DNA of 64,000 bases from Methanolobus tindarius DSM 2278 (GCF_000504205.1 NZ_AZAJ01000001.1:1772879-1836878), one strand, 5' to 3'; shown: positions 43,947 to 57,870, counted from the stretch's first letter. Numbers and translations are program-made. The notes: generated from the sequence alone by a model not told the origin.

Positions 43947-44717
43947 TCACCCGAATCTGCCGGTGATATAATCTTCAGTTTCTTTCTGCTGTGGATTTTC
44001 AAAAATCTGGTTTGTTTTACCAAATTCTATCAGGTCACCCAGCAGGAAGAATGCTGTATAGTCAGATATCCTGGCAGCCTGTTGCATATTATGTGTTACA
44101 ATGACGATTGTGTAATCTTTTTTGAGCTCGAGAATGAGATCTTCGATTTTACTTGTGGATATAGGATCAAGTGCACTACATGGTTCATCAAAGAGGATTA
44201 CTTCAGGTTTTACTGCAAGTGTTCTTGCAATACAGAGCCTCTGCTGTTGTCCGCCACTTAGGTCAAGAGCAGATGCATCAAGCCTGTCTGAAATCTCTTC
44301 CCAGAGTGCTCCGGATTTGAGTGCATTTTCAACAATTGCCGGCATCTCTTTTTTGCCCATGCTGTGGATTTTTGGTCCATACGCAATATTGTCGAATATT
44401 GACATTGGGAAAGGATTTGGTTTCTGGAAAACCATTCCTACTCTTTTCCTAAGGTCTACAACATCTGTATCCTTGGAGTATATTTCTTCACCACTGATGT
44501 TTACGTGACCTTCTATCCTACAACTGGGAATGAGGTCGTTCATCCTGTTAAGGCATCTCAGAAATGTTGATTTTCCACATCCTGAAGGGCCTATAAAAGC
44601 TGTGACGCTGTTTTTGGGAATATCTATCGATATGTCATGGAGTGCGTGATTGTCCCCATACCAGAGATTAAGGTTTTTAACCTCAATTTCGGTACCGTTA
44701 TCGCTGGTTTCTGGCAT
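43947..44717 (-). CDS. pstB: Phosphate ABC transporter ATPase PstB
   Basis: ATPase of the high-affinity phosphate transporter, 256 aa. Walker [11 protein letters not shown]-loop [20 protein letters not shown], signature [16 protein letters not shown], Walker [14 protein letters not shown] and switch His VTHNM are all present. The FPMSIFDN stretch is characteristic of PstB. It lies between pstA and phoU in the minus-strand pstSCAB-phoU operon. Confidence 0.97.
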   Translation of the reverse strand: MPETSDNGTEIEVKNLNLWYGDNHALHDISIDIPKNSVTAFIGPSGCGKSTFLRCLNRMNDLIPSCRIEGHVNISGEEIYSKDTDVVDLRKRVGMVFQKPNPFPMSIFDNIAYGPKIHSMGKKEMPAIVENALKSGALWEEISDRLDASALDLSGGQQQRLCIARTLAVKPEVILFDEPCSALDPISTSKIEDLILELKKDYTIVIVTHNMQQAARISDYTAFFLLGDLIEFGKTNQIFENPQQKETEDYITGRFG

Positions 44718-44755
44718 ATGTTATCCTCTTGGTCTGATATTGAATTAGGCTTAGA

Positions 44756-45622
44756 TTATCTTTTGAGCTTTTTTCTGTAGTGTGATCTAACAGTCACTGC
44801 AACTATGTTCACACTCAGTACGATTATTAGCAGTATCAGGGCAGTACCGTATTGAATCGGTCTTGTCTGGGTAATGCTGGTGCCTGAAGTTGCAAGCACA
44901 TAAAGGTGGTATGGCAGTGCCATGAATTCTGAGTATATTGAATCCGGGAGTCTTGGTAGGAAATATGCTGCTCCTGTTAGCAGAATTGGTGCAGTTTCAC
45001 CTGCTACTCTTCCAACACTAAGGATTGCTCCGGTTATCATTCCGGGAATTGCAGCTGGAAGGACTACTCTTCTAATAGTTTCCCACTTTGTTACTCCAAG
45101 GGCAAGTGAGGCTTCCCTGTACTCTTTAGGTACTGTGAGTAGTGCTTCCTGGCTTGCTCTGATTATAACCGGAAGTATCAGCAGTGCAAGTGTAAGGGAT
45201 GCAGAAAGAATTGAAGGCCCAAAGCCAAGGTACTTTACAAACATTGCAAGTCCAAACAGTCCAAAAACTACGGATGGTGTTCCTGCAAGGTTGCTAATGG
45301 CCATTTCAATTGCCCATGTTGTTTTTCCGGGTTTTGCATATTCTGTAAGGTAAATGGCAGAAAGCATGCCAAGTGGCATTGCAACAGCTATTGAACCTAT
45401 TATAAGGTATGTTGTACCCATAATTGCAGGGTATATTCCACCTTCTGTCATTCTGTGCCTTGGCATCTCTGTTATGAATTCGATACTTAGGGCACTGTAT
45501 CCGTTAGATACTATATAATAAAGAATTACCAGTACAAAGAGAACAACCAGTCCCGTTGCCAATTTCAATATCCCGAAGGCTATCTTTTCGTTTGTTTTTG
45601 CATTGGAAAACATGGCTATCAC
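44756..45622 (-). CDS. pstA: Phosphate ABC transporter permease PstA
   Basis: Membrane permease, 288 aa with six helices. The coupling (EAA) loop is seen as EASLALGVTKWETIRRVVLPAAIPGMITG. The N-terminal GMLSAIYLTEYAKPGK is typical of PstA. The GTG start at 45622 overlaps the pstC stop; an ATG at 45613 is an alternative. It forms the channel with PstC. Confidence 0.95.
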   Translation of the reverse strand: MIAMFSNAKTNEKIAFGILKLATGLVVLFVLVILYYIVSNGYSALSIEFITEMPRHRMTEGGIYPAIMGTTYLIIGSIAVAMPLGMLSAIYLTEYAKPGKTTWAIEMAISNLAGTPSVVFGLFGLAMFVKYLGFGPSILSASLTLALLILPVIIRASQEALLTVPKEYREASLALGVTKWETIRRVVLPAAIPGMITGAILSVGRVAGETAPILLTGAAYFLPRLPDSIYSEFMALPYHLYVLATSGTSITQTRPIQYGTALILLIIVLSVNIVAVTVRSHYRKKLKR

Positions 45623-46506
45623 AGGTCGAACCTATATCTCCTTTTAATGTAGTTGGCTATGATGTTGATTATGAATGTAGTAATGAAAAGTACGGAACCG
45701 ATTGCAAAGAGTGCATGGAAGTGGTCGCTTCCCTGTGGGACTTCTCCCATCTCGAGGGCAATTGTTGCTGTCATCGTTCTGACAGGTGCAAAAAGGCCGG
45801 AGGGGAATCCCGGGATTACGGCTGAGTTACCTGTAACCATCATTACTGTCATTGTCTCGCCGATAGCTCTTCCGATTCCAAGCATGACAGCTGCAGATAT
45901 CCCAGAAAGGGCTGCAGGGACTGTTACTTTGTATATTGTCTGCCATCTTGTGGAGCCCAATGCAAGTGATCCTTCCTTGATGGATCGTGGTACTGCGCTG
46001 ATGGCATCTTCTGAAATTGATATGATTGTAGGCAAAGCCATAATGCCTAGCATGATTGAACCTGTAAGTGCTGTCTGGCCAGTGGGCAGTCCCAGTGTCT
46101 TCTGCACAATAGGTACAAGTATAACAAGACCAAAGAAACCGTAAACAACAGAAGGAATTCCTGCAAGTATTTCGGTTATTGGTTTCAATAAATTAGCAAT
46201 TTTAGGATTAGCAAGTTCTGAAATGTATATTGCTGCTGCCAGTCCAAGTGGGACTGAGAATAATATTGCTCCAACAGTTACTATCAATGACCCAAGAAAC
46301 AGTGGTAATAATCCGAAATGTTCCGGGTCGGCTGTTGGGTACCATTTAGTGTCGGTTAAAAAATTACTAACCGGATAATTTTCAAATAATAATACTCCGT
46401 CACGGAATAAAAAAATACAAAGGAGGAAAAGGACAATAACTGCCACTGCTCCCGATGCAAAGAGGAGCGACTCTATGCCCTTTTCCTTCAGGTATCTGTT
46501 TAACAT
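45619..46506 (-). CDS. pstC: Phosphate ABC transporter permease PstC
   Basis: Membrane permease, 295 aa with six helices. The coupling loop is KEGSLALGSTRWQTIYKVTVPAALSGISA and the family stretch PLGLAAAIYISELANPK is present. It starts 26 bases after pstS and overlaps pstA, so the three are co-translated. With PstA it passes phosphate bound by the lipoprotein PstS into the cell. Confidence 0.95.
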   Translation of the reverse strand: MLNRYLKEKGIESLLFASGAVAVIVLFLLCIFLFRDGVLLFENYPVSNFLTDTKWYPTADPEHFGLLPLFLGSLIVTVGAILFSVPLGLAAAIYISELANPKIANLLKPITEILAGIPSVVYGFFGLVILVPIVQKTLGLPTGQTALTGSIMLGIMALPTIISISEDAISAVPRSIKEGSLALGSTRWQTIYKVTVPAALSGISAAVMLGIGRAIGETMTVMMVTGNSAVIPGFPSGLFAPVRTMTATIALEMGEVPQGSDHFHALFAIGSVLFITTFIINIIANYIKRRYRFDL

Positions 46507-46532
46507 CTATTCCTCTGATACCCGTGTTGTTT

Positions 46533-47450
46533 TTAGTTTACCGGGAAGTATCCGACGTCAGATACTATTTCCTGTCCGGCAGTGCTCATTACATAGTCTA
46601 TGTATTCTTTCGCAAGTCCTGTTGGCTCACCATCTGTGTAGTAGTGAAGAGGTCTTGCAAGTGGGTAGTTTCCTGCCATGATGTTCTCAGGGGTAGCTTC
46701 TACAAAGCCGTTTCCGCCATCAAGTGCAAGTGCTGTGGTTGTATCATCAAGGTATGCGTAACCGATGTATCCGATTGCTCCTGTGTTTTGTCCAACTTCC
46801 TGTACTATTGCACCAGTTGCTGGCTGTACAAGTGCATCTGCGCGGTATTCTTCATCAAGAAGAACTTCTTCCTGGAAGTATCCGTATGTTCCAGAGCTGC
46901 TGTCACGGGTAATTACTGTGATTGTAAGATCTTCGCCGCCGACATCTGCCCAGTTGCTAACGCTACCGTTGTAGATTGACTTAAGCTGGTCAAAGGTAAG
47001 CTCTGTTACTGGATTTTCAGGGTTTACTACTACTGCAATTCCATCCCATGCGATGATATGCTCTACAGGGTTAATGCCGTTTGCCTCTGCATTTTCAATT
47101 TCTGAATCCTTGATCTGTCTTGAAGCCATTGCAATTTCAACTTCGCCGTCTACGAGTGCTGCAATTCCAACACCTGACCCGCCACCAATTACAGTTATGT
47201 CTGCGTCAGGGTTTTCATACATGAACTCTTCAGCTTCTGCCTGGGAAAGTGGAAGTACTGTATCTGATCCTTTGATCATAATGCTTCCGGTAGCACCGGT
47301 GGCTTCTTCTGTTGCAACGTCATCTGTAGTTGTATCTTCGTTATCTACACAACCGATTCCAATGAATGCGGATGCAATAATTAACATTACCACGGAACAA
47401 AGTGTAATGTTTTTGAATAATTTTCCTGATATCATATTCTGGTTCACCAT
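46533..47450 (-). CDS. pstS: Phosphate-binding lipoprotein PstS
   Basis: Extracellular phosphate receptor, about 305 aa. A signal sequence ends in the lipobox GIGC. The phosphate-binding fold shows IMIKGSDTVLPLSQAEAEEF, GGGSGVGIAALVDGEVEIAMASRQI, and the Arg-containing TVITRDSSSGTYGYFQE. ATG 47450 opens the frame; the ATG at 47435, 6 bases after GGTG, is an equally good start. It is first in the operon and divergent from pyrC. The shared region carries direct repeats (47550-47570). Confidence 0.96.
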   Translation of the reverse strand: MVNQNMISGKLFKNITLCSVVMLIIASAFIGIGCVDNEDTTTDDVATEEATGATGSIMIKGSDTVLPLSQAEAEEFMYENPDADITVIGGGSGVGIAALVDGEVEIAMASRQIKDSEIENAEANGINPVEHIIAWDGIAVVVNPENPVTELTFDQLKSIYNGSVSNWADVGGEDLTITVITRDSSSGTYGYFQEEVLLDEEYRADALVQPATGAIVQEVGQNTGAIGYIGYAYLDDTTTALALDGGNGFVEATPENIMAGNYPLARPLHYYTDGEPTGLAKEYIDYVMSTAGQEIVSDVGYFPVN

Positions 47451-47549
47451 TTTTTTATGGATTCTACGTAACTTGTCAGTGAACCATTACAAAATCGATA
47501 CATAAGGGTTATGTACGTACAATATATATTCCTATGACTTAGCTAGACT

Positions 47550-47570
47550 CATATAGTGCATATATAGTGG
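47550..47570. promoter_or_regulatory. Direct repeats in the pstS-pyrC divergent promoter
   Basis: CATATAGTG (47550-47558) and CATATATAGTG (47559-47569) are adjacent direct repeats, 120 bases upstream of pstS. A further CTATATAG lies at 47579-47586. The same half site appears in the palindrome before phoU (43053-43071). They may bind a phosphate regulator or be TATA boxes for the two directions. Confidence 0.4.
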
Positions 47571-47655
47571 ATATGTATCTATATAGATTCTATGTATTTC
47601 TATTATCTCCTGTTTATCATAAAAAGCATATACTTCTATGGGGATATAGGACACT

Positions 47656-49026
47656 ATGCCTGATATTCTTATTAAGAACACCAAAGTCTTTGTTAATAAC
47701 TATCTCCAACCTGCAGAGGTCCTTATTGAAGATGGTAAAATATCCCGTATTGCGAAAGAGATAGATGTTCAGCGCTTAAACCAGACAATTGATGCTAAGG
47801 GTTCACTTACTCTTCCTGCCGGCATTGATGTTCATGTCCATTTCCGAGACCCTGGTTTGATTGAAAAAGAAGACTGGTATACAGGATCCTGCTCTGCAGC
47901 AGCAGGTGGCATAACTACTGTCGTTGACCATCCAAATACCATCCCTCCAACAATTGACAAAAAAACGTTCAAAGATAAGCTCAAGATTGCTAACCGCAAT
48001 TCTATAGTTGATTTCGGACTATATGGTGGAGTAACAGGGAATATTGATAAGCTTCCTGAGTTATGGGAGAGCGGCGCCACAGCGTTTGGTGAGATCTTTA
48101 TGGCAGAATCCACAGGTGCTCTTAATATAGATGAAAAATGTCTTGATGAAGCATTAGGTGTGATGAAACAGCTTGATGCATTGCCATGTATCCATGCTGA
48201 AGATGACAAGATCAGGCTGGAATGTGAAGCATTTCTTAAAAATGATTATGCTCCGGATTCTCATTCTCGCGCACGCCCTAATCATTGTGAGGCACTTGCT
48301 GTTGAGAAAGCAATCAAGTTGATACGAAAAAATGGTGTAAAGGCGCATTTCTGTCATATCAGTGCAATGGAGTCTGTTGGACTTTTGAGAAAAGAGCGCT
48401 ATCTTGATTCCCAGGGTGGATTTGCGCCTACGATCACAAGTGAAGCTGCGCCGCATCATCTGTTCCTTTCAACCAAGGATTGGGATCGACTTGGTTCATT
48501 TGGCAGGATGAATCCTCCTCTGAGGGATCGCAGAAGCGTAAAGATGCTGTTAAATTCTTTAAATGATGGTACAATTGACGTAGTAGCATCGGACCATGCA
48601 CCGCACACCGAGGCTGAAAAAGATGTCGATATAAAGAGCGCTCCTTCTGGAGTTCCGGGCGTTGAGACCTTGGTTCCGTTAATGCTTGTTGCAGTCAAGA
48701 GAAACCTGCTTCCTCTGGGGCGAATGATAGATGTAACAAGTAAGAATCCTGCAAAGATATTCGGCCTGAATCGTTTTTCAAAAGGTGTGTTTGCTGAAGG
48801 TTATGATGCTGACATCATTATAGTTAACCACTCCAGGGTTACTGAAATTAAAGGTGATGATCTCCACAGCAAGGCAGGATGGACTCCTTATGAGGGAATG
48901 GATGGTATCTTTCCTGAATATACCATTGCACGTGGTGAAGTTGTATGGGATGGAGACCTGATTGCACCAAGAGGTCGAGGCAATTTCCTTCCGGGTAAAG
49001 GTTTCAAGTCAGCTGACTTTGAATAA
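47656..49026 (+). CDS. pyrC: Dihydroorotase PyrC
   Basis: Zinc amidohydrolase of pyrimidine synthesis that cyclises carbamoyl aspartate. The metal-binding VHVHFRDPG, the SVCSCAAGGITTVVDHPNT-like part and the C-terminal DVVASDHAPHTEAEK and GVPGVETLVPLM are all present. The frame is 456 aa, type I. Start ATG at 47656. It is divergent from pstS and followed after 80 bases by a KaiC-like gene. Confidence 0.95.
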   Translation: MPDILIKNTKVFVNNYLQPAEVLIEDGKISRIAKEIDVQRLNQTIDAKGSLTLPAGIDVHVHFRDPGLIEKEDWYTGSCSAAAGGITTVVDHPNTIPPTIDKKTFKDKLKIANRNSIVDFGLYGGVTGNIDKLPELWESGATAFGEIFMAESTGALNIDEKCLDEALGVMKQLDALPCIHAEDDKIRLECEAFLKNDYAPDSHSRARPNHCEALAVEKAIKLIRKNGVKAHFCHISAMESVGLLRKERYLDSQGGFAPTITSEAAPHHLFLSTKDWDRLGSFGRMNPPLRDRRSVKMLLNSLNDGTIDVVASDHAPHTEAEKDVDIKSAPSGVPGVETLVPLMLVAVKRNLLPLGRMIDVTSKNPAKIFGLNRFSKGVFAEGYDADIIIVNHSRVTEIKGDDLHSKAGWTPYEGMDGIFPEYTIARGEVVWDGDLIAPRGRGNFLPGKGFKSADFE

Positions 49027-49110
49027 CTATGTTCATAATTTAGAATGTGTGTTCACAATACCATAACATTTTAAATATATAATCACCTATTATGTACATA
49101 TGGTGGTGTG

Positions 49111-50022
49111 ATGAAAACCAAATTCCCCATTCATACTACATTAAGCGCAGATGCTATTAAGGTTCTCGAAAGATACGAGAAAGAACTTGGTGCAAAGAAT
49201 GTTGTACTGGAAAAGGCACTTCTGAATCTTGATTCTACACGTTTCAAGGCCAAGCTTGATACTCAGAATATAGATCGTATCATCAAGAGAGTCACAACTG
49301 GAATTCCAGGGATGGATGATTTCCTGGAAGGCGGATTTCCTAAAGGATTCGCTGTTATTGTGACGGGCCCCCCTGGTACTGGTAAGACTACTTTTTCAAT
49401 GCAGTATCTCATGGAAGGTGTGAAGAATGGCGAGCGTTGTATTTTCTTCTCATTTGAAGAAAGGGCGCAGCAATTAGTGCAGCATTTTGCAAGATTTGGA
49501 TGGGATGTTGGAAAGTTTATTGATGATGGCTATCTGGAAATCTTTGGTATATCGATGTTAACTTCAGAGGAAATGATGGAGATAATAGATTCTCACAAAC
49601 CGGAGAGGGTTGTCTTCGATTCAATGAATGTGCTTACGGCACCAAGTGATTTCCGTACATCTACTTCGTGGCGTGGGCTCCATCGTCTGCTAAAGAAAAA
49701 TCAGACGACTGCTATTCTTGTAACTGAAAAATCTCACGGGATTGAAGTAAAAGAGTATGACGATTTTGATTTCCTTGGTGATGGTGTTGTTTTCCTTGAC
49801 TTTATTCAGACAAATGATATCGATACGACTCCAATGCCTGTGATGGCAGTTCAGAAAATGAGGGCAACACGTGTAGATCATACTCCTCAACCGTTCAGGT
49901 TTACAAATAATGGTATAGCCAAATACAGGGCTCTTAACATTCCTTCAAAGGTTCTGCAGGACCGGATCGAAAAGCGCAGGGCTGAAAGGCTTGGTGGTGG
50001 GATGTCACTGGACGAAGTATGA
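49111..50022 (+). CDS. KaiC-like ATPase with N-terminal extension
   Basis: A 303-aa RecA-superfamily ATPase. Residues 1-62 are an extension with a predicted helix pair (LSADAIKVLERYEKELG, AKNVVLEKALLNLD). The domain begins with TTGIPGMDDFLEGGFP, then Walker A GPPGTGKT, the KaiC Glu pair FSFEERAQQ, and Walker B RVVFDSMN. All motifs are intact. The ATG at 49111 follows GGTGGTG; a GTG one codon upstream is also in frame. It overlaps the convergent membrane protein gene by 18 bases. A role in signalling is inferred from the family. Confidence 0.87.
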   Translation: MKTKFPIHTTLSADAIKVLERYEKELGAKNVVLEKALLNLDSTRFKAKLDTQNIDRIIKRVTTGIPGMDDFLEGGFPKGFAVIVTGPPGTGKTTFSMQYLMEGVKNGERCIFFSFEERAQQLVQHFARFGWDVGKFIDDGYLEIFGISMLTSEEMMEIIDSHKPERVVFDSMNVLTAPSDFRTSTSWRGLHRLLKKNQTTAILVTEKSHGIEVKEYDDFDFLGDGVVFLDFIQTNDIDTTPMPVMAVQKMRATRVDHTPQPFRFTNNGIAKYRALNIPSKVLQDRIEKRRAERLGGGMSLDEV

Positions 50023-50700
50023 TAATAAACTGGCAATAATTGTTGTCAGGTATATTGCTTTAAAGCTACCAGCGCCTCCTATGCTGATAAAGGCGCTACC
50101 TGTTCTTTCTTTATTGAATGTGAGTACTGAGATTATATTGCCTGTCAGGATTCCGCCAACTCCTGCTATGAATGTGACTGATGCAGCATTTTCTGGTGAA
50201 ACTATTAGTGAGAATGGTAATGCTATAAGTCCGATGTAGTCGGGCACGATTAATCCGATTCCTCCCATCATTTCGCAAAGGAGACTTACGGCGACAACTA
50301 CAATGAGCATTATTTCCAGTGCTGTGTTATTTGGTTGTGTCAGCAGGAGGTATATCACTGCAAGCGCAGGGATTATTGCACCGCCAAGATTTGCGGTTAC
50401 TGTTGTATCAAAAACTCTGTCTTTCCCAATATTCAATTCTTTTACTACCGGGACAGAATATATGTCCTCAAGGATAGGTGCATATCTGAATAATTGTTCC
50501 AGTTTTTTAGTTCGCGTCCTGAACAATGGTATCTCGGCAATCGAGCCAAGGAGCATGGTAAAAAGGATGATCATCAGTGCAAAGGAACCAATCGTTCCCA
50601 TTGCAAGTTGTTCTTTGTAACAAAGGGCTGCTGTGGGGAGCAGAATCAGTACAAAAGCTGCGTATGTCCGAATTTCGGAACTATTAGTATATCCTCTCAT
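50005..50700 (-). CDS. DUF1614-like integral membrane protein
   Basis: A 231-aa protein with about six membrane helices. Conserved-looking stretches are GSIAEIPLFRTRT, VTANLGGAIIPALAVIYLLL, GGIGLIVPDYIGLIALPF and the C-terminal FISIGGAGSFKAIYLT. These fit the DUF1614 family, whose function is unknown. The 3' end overlaps the KaiC-like gene on the other strand by 18 bases. Upstream, TATATC-rich repeats near 50745-50770 (ATATACTATTAGTATAT) probably contain its promoter. Confidence 0.72.
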   Translation of the reverse strand: MRGYTNSSEIRTYAAFVLILLPTAALCYKEQLAMGTIGSFALMIILFTMLLGSIAEIPLFRTRTKKLEQLFRYAPILEDIYSVPVVKELNIGKDRVFDTTVTANLGGAIIPALAVIYLLLTQPNNTALEIMLIVVVAVSLLCEMMGGIGLIVPDYIGLIALPFSLIVSPENAASVTFIAGVGGILTGNIISVLTFNKERTGSAFISIGGAGSFKAIYLTTIIASLLSYFVQ

Positions 50701-50788
50701 CTGTCCTCCGATACTAATTAGGATTCCAGAGCTTTAATATTTTTGGTGAGATATACTATTAGTATATCTCTAATTGTTTGTTTATAGT

Positions 50789-51325
50789 TTAGTAGTAATC
50801 AAGTTGTGACTGGAGTAATTCCTGCCTTTTCTTTTCCAGGTAGCTGTAAACACTTCCGTGATTTGCTCCTTCCATAAGCATCTCTATTGCGGTTCTGGCG
50901 ATCTGATTTTGTTCCGGGTTGCCTATTACGCTAACAGTTTTCCCATAGACTGACATTTTCACACCTATCAATCTTTCAGTTATTTCACGTGTTTTGCCAC
51001 CTTTTCCAATGATTCTTCCTTTAAGGCGCAATAATTCTTTTTGAGTTCCTGTTTGTTTTGAAAGATCGATGACTTCAAGCATCAGCATATCATCATCGAA
51101 CATTGCAAATGTCTTGTCAGGATTGAATCCCCTTGCAATTGCATTTATCACGTCTTCTGCCTTCATGGCACCTACCGGGTCGTCACCTGGTATGATCTCT
51201 ACAGTTCCTTCTTCACTGTCAATATCCAGACTTGCTGTTGATTTTTCTTCAATTATCTGTTTGACGCGGCCTTTTGGCCCTATTATTGCGCCAACTCTGT
51301 CTTTAGGAACTTTGATGTGTGTCAT
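50789..51325 (-). CDS. Archaeal double-KH RNA-binding protein (Pno1/Dim2-like)
   Basis: A 178-aa protein with two KH domains: first GXXG loop IGPKGR (about residue 15), second IGKGGKT (about 108). It resembles archaeal homologues of yeast Pno1/Dim2, a factor in small-subunit assembly near the 16S 3' end. The order aif1A-rio1-KH on one strand with gaps of 6 and 20 bases is widely kept in Archaea and fits a role in ribosome maturation together with Rio1. Confidence 0.92.
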   Translation of the reverse strand: MTHIKVPKDRVGAIIGPKGRVKQIIEEKSTASLDIDSEEGTVEIIPGDDPVGAMKAEDVINAIARGFNPDKTFAMFDDDMLMLEVIDLSKQTGTQKELLRLKGRIIGKGGKTREITERLIGVKMSVYGKTVSVIGNPEQNQIARTAIEMLMEGANHGSVYSYLEKKRQELLQSQLDYY

Positions 51326-51344
51326 AATCGTCTACCTTTGTACT

Positions 51345-52154
51345 TTATAGGTCATTTTCTTCGTTTTTAGGTTCTTTGTTCCTGATGGTTGTATATAGCT
51401 GGTGTGGATCTTCGCGAATGCCATATTTCTTGAAATAGCGTGCTATGTTCTCAATATCTCTTATCAGGAATTCTATTGAACGTGGATGTTCCCTGGTTAC
51501 TGACTGGCCCATGTCTATGAACACTGGTTCTTCTGTTTCAGGGATTATGAGTATGTTATATTCACTTAGATCTCCATGGACAAGGTTTGCTTCATTGTAC
51601 AGGAGATCAATGTAATTTATAATTGTGTCGAATGCTTCTTTTGCAGTTTCCTTCTCCATCCTGTAATCTTTTAGTTGGGGAAAAGGTACTCCTTCATTTC
51701 CCATAAATTCCATTACAAGGATGTTGCGCTCTGCCACAATAGGTTCTGGCACTCTAAGGCCTGCTTCTTTTGCACGTACAAGGTTTCTTTGTTCTTTTTT
51801 AGTCCATGCAAATATTATGTCGCGTTTTGAATGCCTCACATTTCTGAAACGTGGGTCTCCGAGGATATAATCTTCCATTGAATTGAAGGTGCTTGAAGAT
51901 ATTCTGTATATCTTCACAGCAATGTCCTTTTCGTTATCTTCAGCAAGGAATACATTTGCTTCTTTTCCTGTGCTGATGGAGCCTCCGATTGCTTCAATTA
52001 TTCCTTTATTAGATAATGTATAAAGGGTCTTTAAAGTGGGCTCGTCAAAGACATTCTCTTTCACTTTAAGAGTATCGGTGTCTTTGCGCCTCATTCTTAG
52101 TTTATCAACTTCTGTATCAATACGCTTTACTTTTCTGGTAACTTCTTTTTTCAT
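51345..52154 (-). CDS. rio1: RIO1-type serine/threonine kinase
   Basis: Atypical kinase/ATPase of small-subunit maturation, 269 aa. The nucleotide loop is GGSISTGKEANVFLAE, with the Lys in IAVKIYR. Catalytic LVHGDLSEYNILI and metal-binding VFIDMGQSV are complete. An N-terminal region with SKGIIEAIGG fits Rio1 rather than Rio2, as no winged helix is seen. It lies between the aIF1A and KH genes. Confidence 0.94.
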   Translation of the reverse strand: MKKEVTRKVKRIDTEVDKLRMRRKDTDTLKVKENVFDEPTLKTLYTLSNKGIIEAIGGSISTGKEANVFLAEDNEKDIAVKIYRISSSTFNSMEDYILGDPRFRNVRHSKRDIIFAWTKKEQRNLVRAKEAGLRVPEPIVAERNILVMEFMGNEGVPFPQLKDYRMEKETAKEAFDTIINYIDLLYNEANLVHGDLSEYNILIIPETEEPVFIDMGQSVTREHPRSIEFLIRDIENIARYFKKYGIREDPHQLYTTIRNKEPKNEENDL

Positions 52155-52159
52155 GTTTT

Positions 52160-52477
52160 TTATCCTTTCAGGTACCCTTTGCGATCAAGCCAGTTTACCT
52201 GTGGACGTGTATACTTCCATATTACGTCTGCTTTCTCGTTCTGGAAGTCCCAAGGGACTGCTATTACAATATCTCCTTCCCGTATCCATGTTTTCTTTTT
52301 CATTGATCCGGGAATTCTGCCCATCCTCACGACGCCATCCATACACCTGAGTCTTACGTGATTTGCTCCGAGCATATTTTCCACGGTGGCTAGAATTTCG
52401 TTGTTTTCTTTACGCGGGGTGCGAACTCTTGTGACTTCGCCTGTGTCTGGAACATTGTTTCTTTTCTTATACTGCAA
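52160..52477 (-). CDS. Translation initiation factor aIF1A
   Basis: A 105-aa OB-fold initiation factor. Typical stretches are [38 protein letters not shown] and [19 protein letters not shown]. It binds the A site of the small subunit. It is first in the operon with rio1 and the KH gene; it is divergent from the rRNA locus, with about 640 bases between. Confidence 0.96.
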   Translation of the reverse strand: MQYKKRNNVPDTGEVTRVRTPRKENNEILATVENMLGANHVRLRCMDGVVRMGRIPGSMKKKTWIREGDIVIAVPWDFQNEKADVIWKYTRPQVNWLDRKGYLKG

Positions 52478-52846
52478 GCTTATCCCTCTTGCATTTTTGT
52501 GGGTGAGTACTGCTATGTCACTTATATTGTTAAAGCTTGCGTAGCTCTGTTTTTGTTTATGTTTTGTCTCTTTTTATTTCACAATTCATTATTTCCTCCT
52601 TATTATTTAGTTAAAATTAATTAAATACGTTAAGTTTATATGCAATGTGTGGCTTGTATGAACTCCCTCTGAGGTCGCTTAGAGGGGTCATAAGTGCTTT
52701 TCTGCCATAATGGCAGCAAGTTTTATGGCAATGCCACAAACTCCAAATAGGATCAAATCATACAGATATAATCCGAGTGGAAATGTGGGCATTCATATAT
52801 GCTCCAAAGGTTCATCCTTTGGCTTCGAACCGGGTGTTCGAAAGCC
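52478..52846. other. Intergenic region between aIF1A and the rRNA promoter
   Basis: No protein gene is supported. A TATA-like box TTTATAT (52635-52641) precedes three inverted repeats: CCCTCT/AGAGGG (52665-52686), CTGCCAT/ATGGCAG (52702-52716) and TGGCA/TGCCA (52726-52736). Nearer the rRNA promoter CCAAAGG/CCTTTGG (52804-52822) is a perfect 7-base inverted repeat. Confidence 0.6.
52660..52740 (+). ncRNA. Possible small structured RNA upstream of rRNA locus
   Basis: The array of three hairpins starts about 25 bases downstream of a TATA-like box, where transcription would begin. There is no clear terminator, and the elements could instead be protein sites. Confidence 0.3.
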
Positions 52847-52860
52847 TTATATACGATGGT
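52833..52860 (+). promoter_or_regulatory. rRNA operon promoter
   Basis: TTCGAAAGCC directly upstream of TTATATA (52847-52853), the pattern of strong archaeal rRNA promoters. TTCGAA occurs twice (about 52824 and 52838). Transcription should start near 52875. Confidence 0.75.
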
Positions 52861-52970
52861 GTCCTTTGAAGGAGTCCGCGCAAATCGCGCGAAAACACTT
52901 ACAATCACCGCCTTACAAGTGGAGACAGAAGTTTTTTCTGTCTGACGTTGGATTTGGCAGTTCGGTTAAT

Positions 52971-52982
52971 TCTGACCGGTAG
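52971..52982 (+). other. 16S processing stem, 5' strand
   Basis: TTCTGACCGGTA pairs perfectly with TACCGGTCAGAA at 54620-54631, enclosing 16S rRNA. Bulges beside it fit a bulge-helix-bulge site for the splicing endonuclease. A leader hairpin AGACAGAA/TTCTGTCT lies just upstream (52924-52944). Confidence 0.7.
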
Positions 52983-53114
52983 TGTATAACTACAAACAAT
53001 TAAGGAATTAACCAAACTATGTGCAAATAGGAAATTTTCTCTCAAAGAGAGTTCTTTCCGACTGATTCCTAAATGACTTCCAAAATAACAAATCTTTGTG
53101 TGTGATCAACATTA

Positions 53115-54588
<1,474 letters not shown>

Positions 54589-54689
54589 AAGCATGATAGG
54601 CAAAAAGCCTATCACCACATACCGGTCAGAAATCGAAAAACTGTCAGATTCAAGAAAAAAAGGCAAGATTCAATAAGTGAATCTTCTAT

Positions 54690-54762
54690 GGGCTTGTAGA
54701 TCAGTTGGAAGATCGTCGCCTTTGCAAGGCGAAGGCCCAGGGTTCGAATCCCTGCAAGTCCA
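54690..54762 (+). tRNA. tRNA-Ala (TGC)
   Basis: Cloverleaf in the 16S-23S spacer: acceptor GGGCTTG/CAAGTCC, anticodon stem CGCCT/AGGCG with TGC in the loop, T arm GGTTCGAATCC. No CCA encoded. This is the standard spacer tRNA of Euryarchaeota. Confidence 0.96.
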
Positions 54763-54879
54763 TTATTAGTGCACTCACAGAGTAACGTCTGTGGGGAAGG
54801 ATGAAGCGGCTGAAGCAACAACAGCTGCTATGAAATCGTGTATATGCATGCATATATCAGACGCTCACTGGACAAAGTG

Positions 54880-57810
<2,931 letters not shown>

Positions 57811-57870
57811 TTGCTTTGTCCAGGCGAAATCTGATATGTGTATGAGAGTATTCACGATTCATTGATAAAG

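Noticed and set aside
52710-52982. 90-codon ORF in the rRNA leader and many ORFs inside the 16S and 23S genes
   Set aside because: They lie in the promoter, leader and rRNA sequence, have no ribosome site and no protein-like composition.
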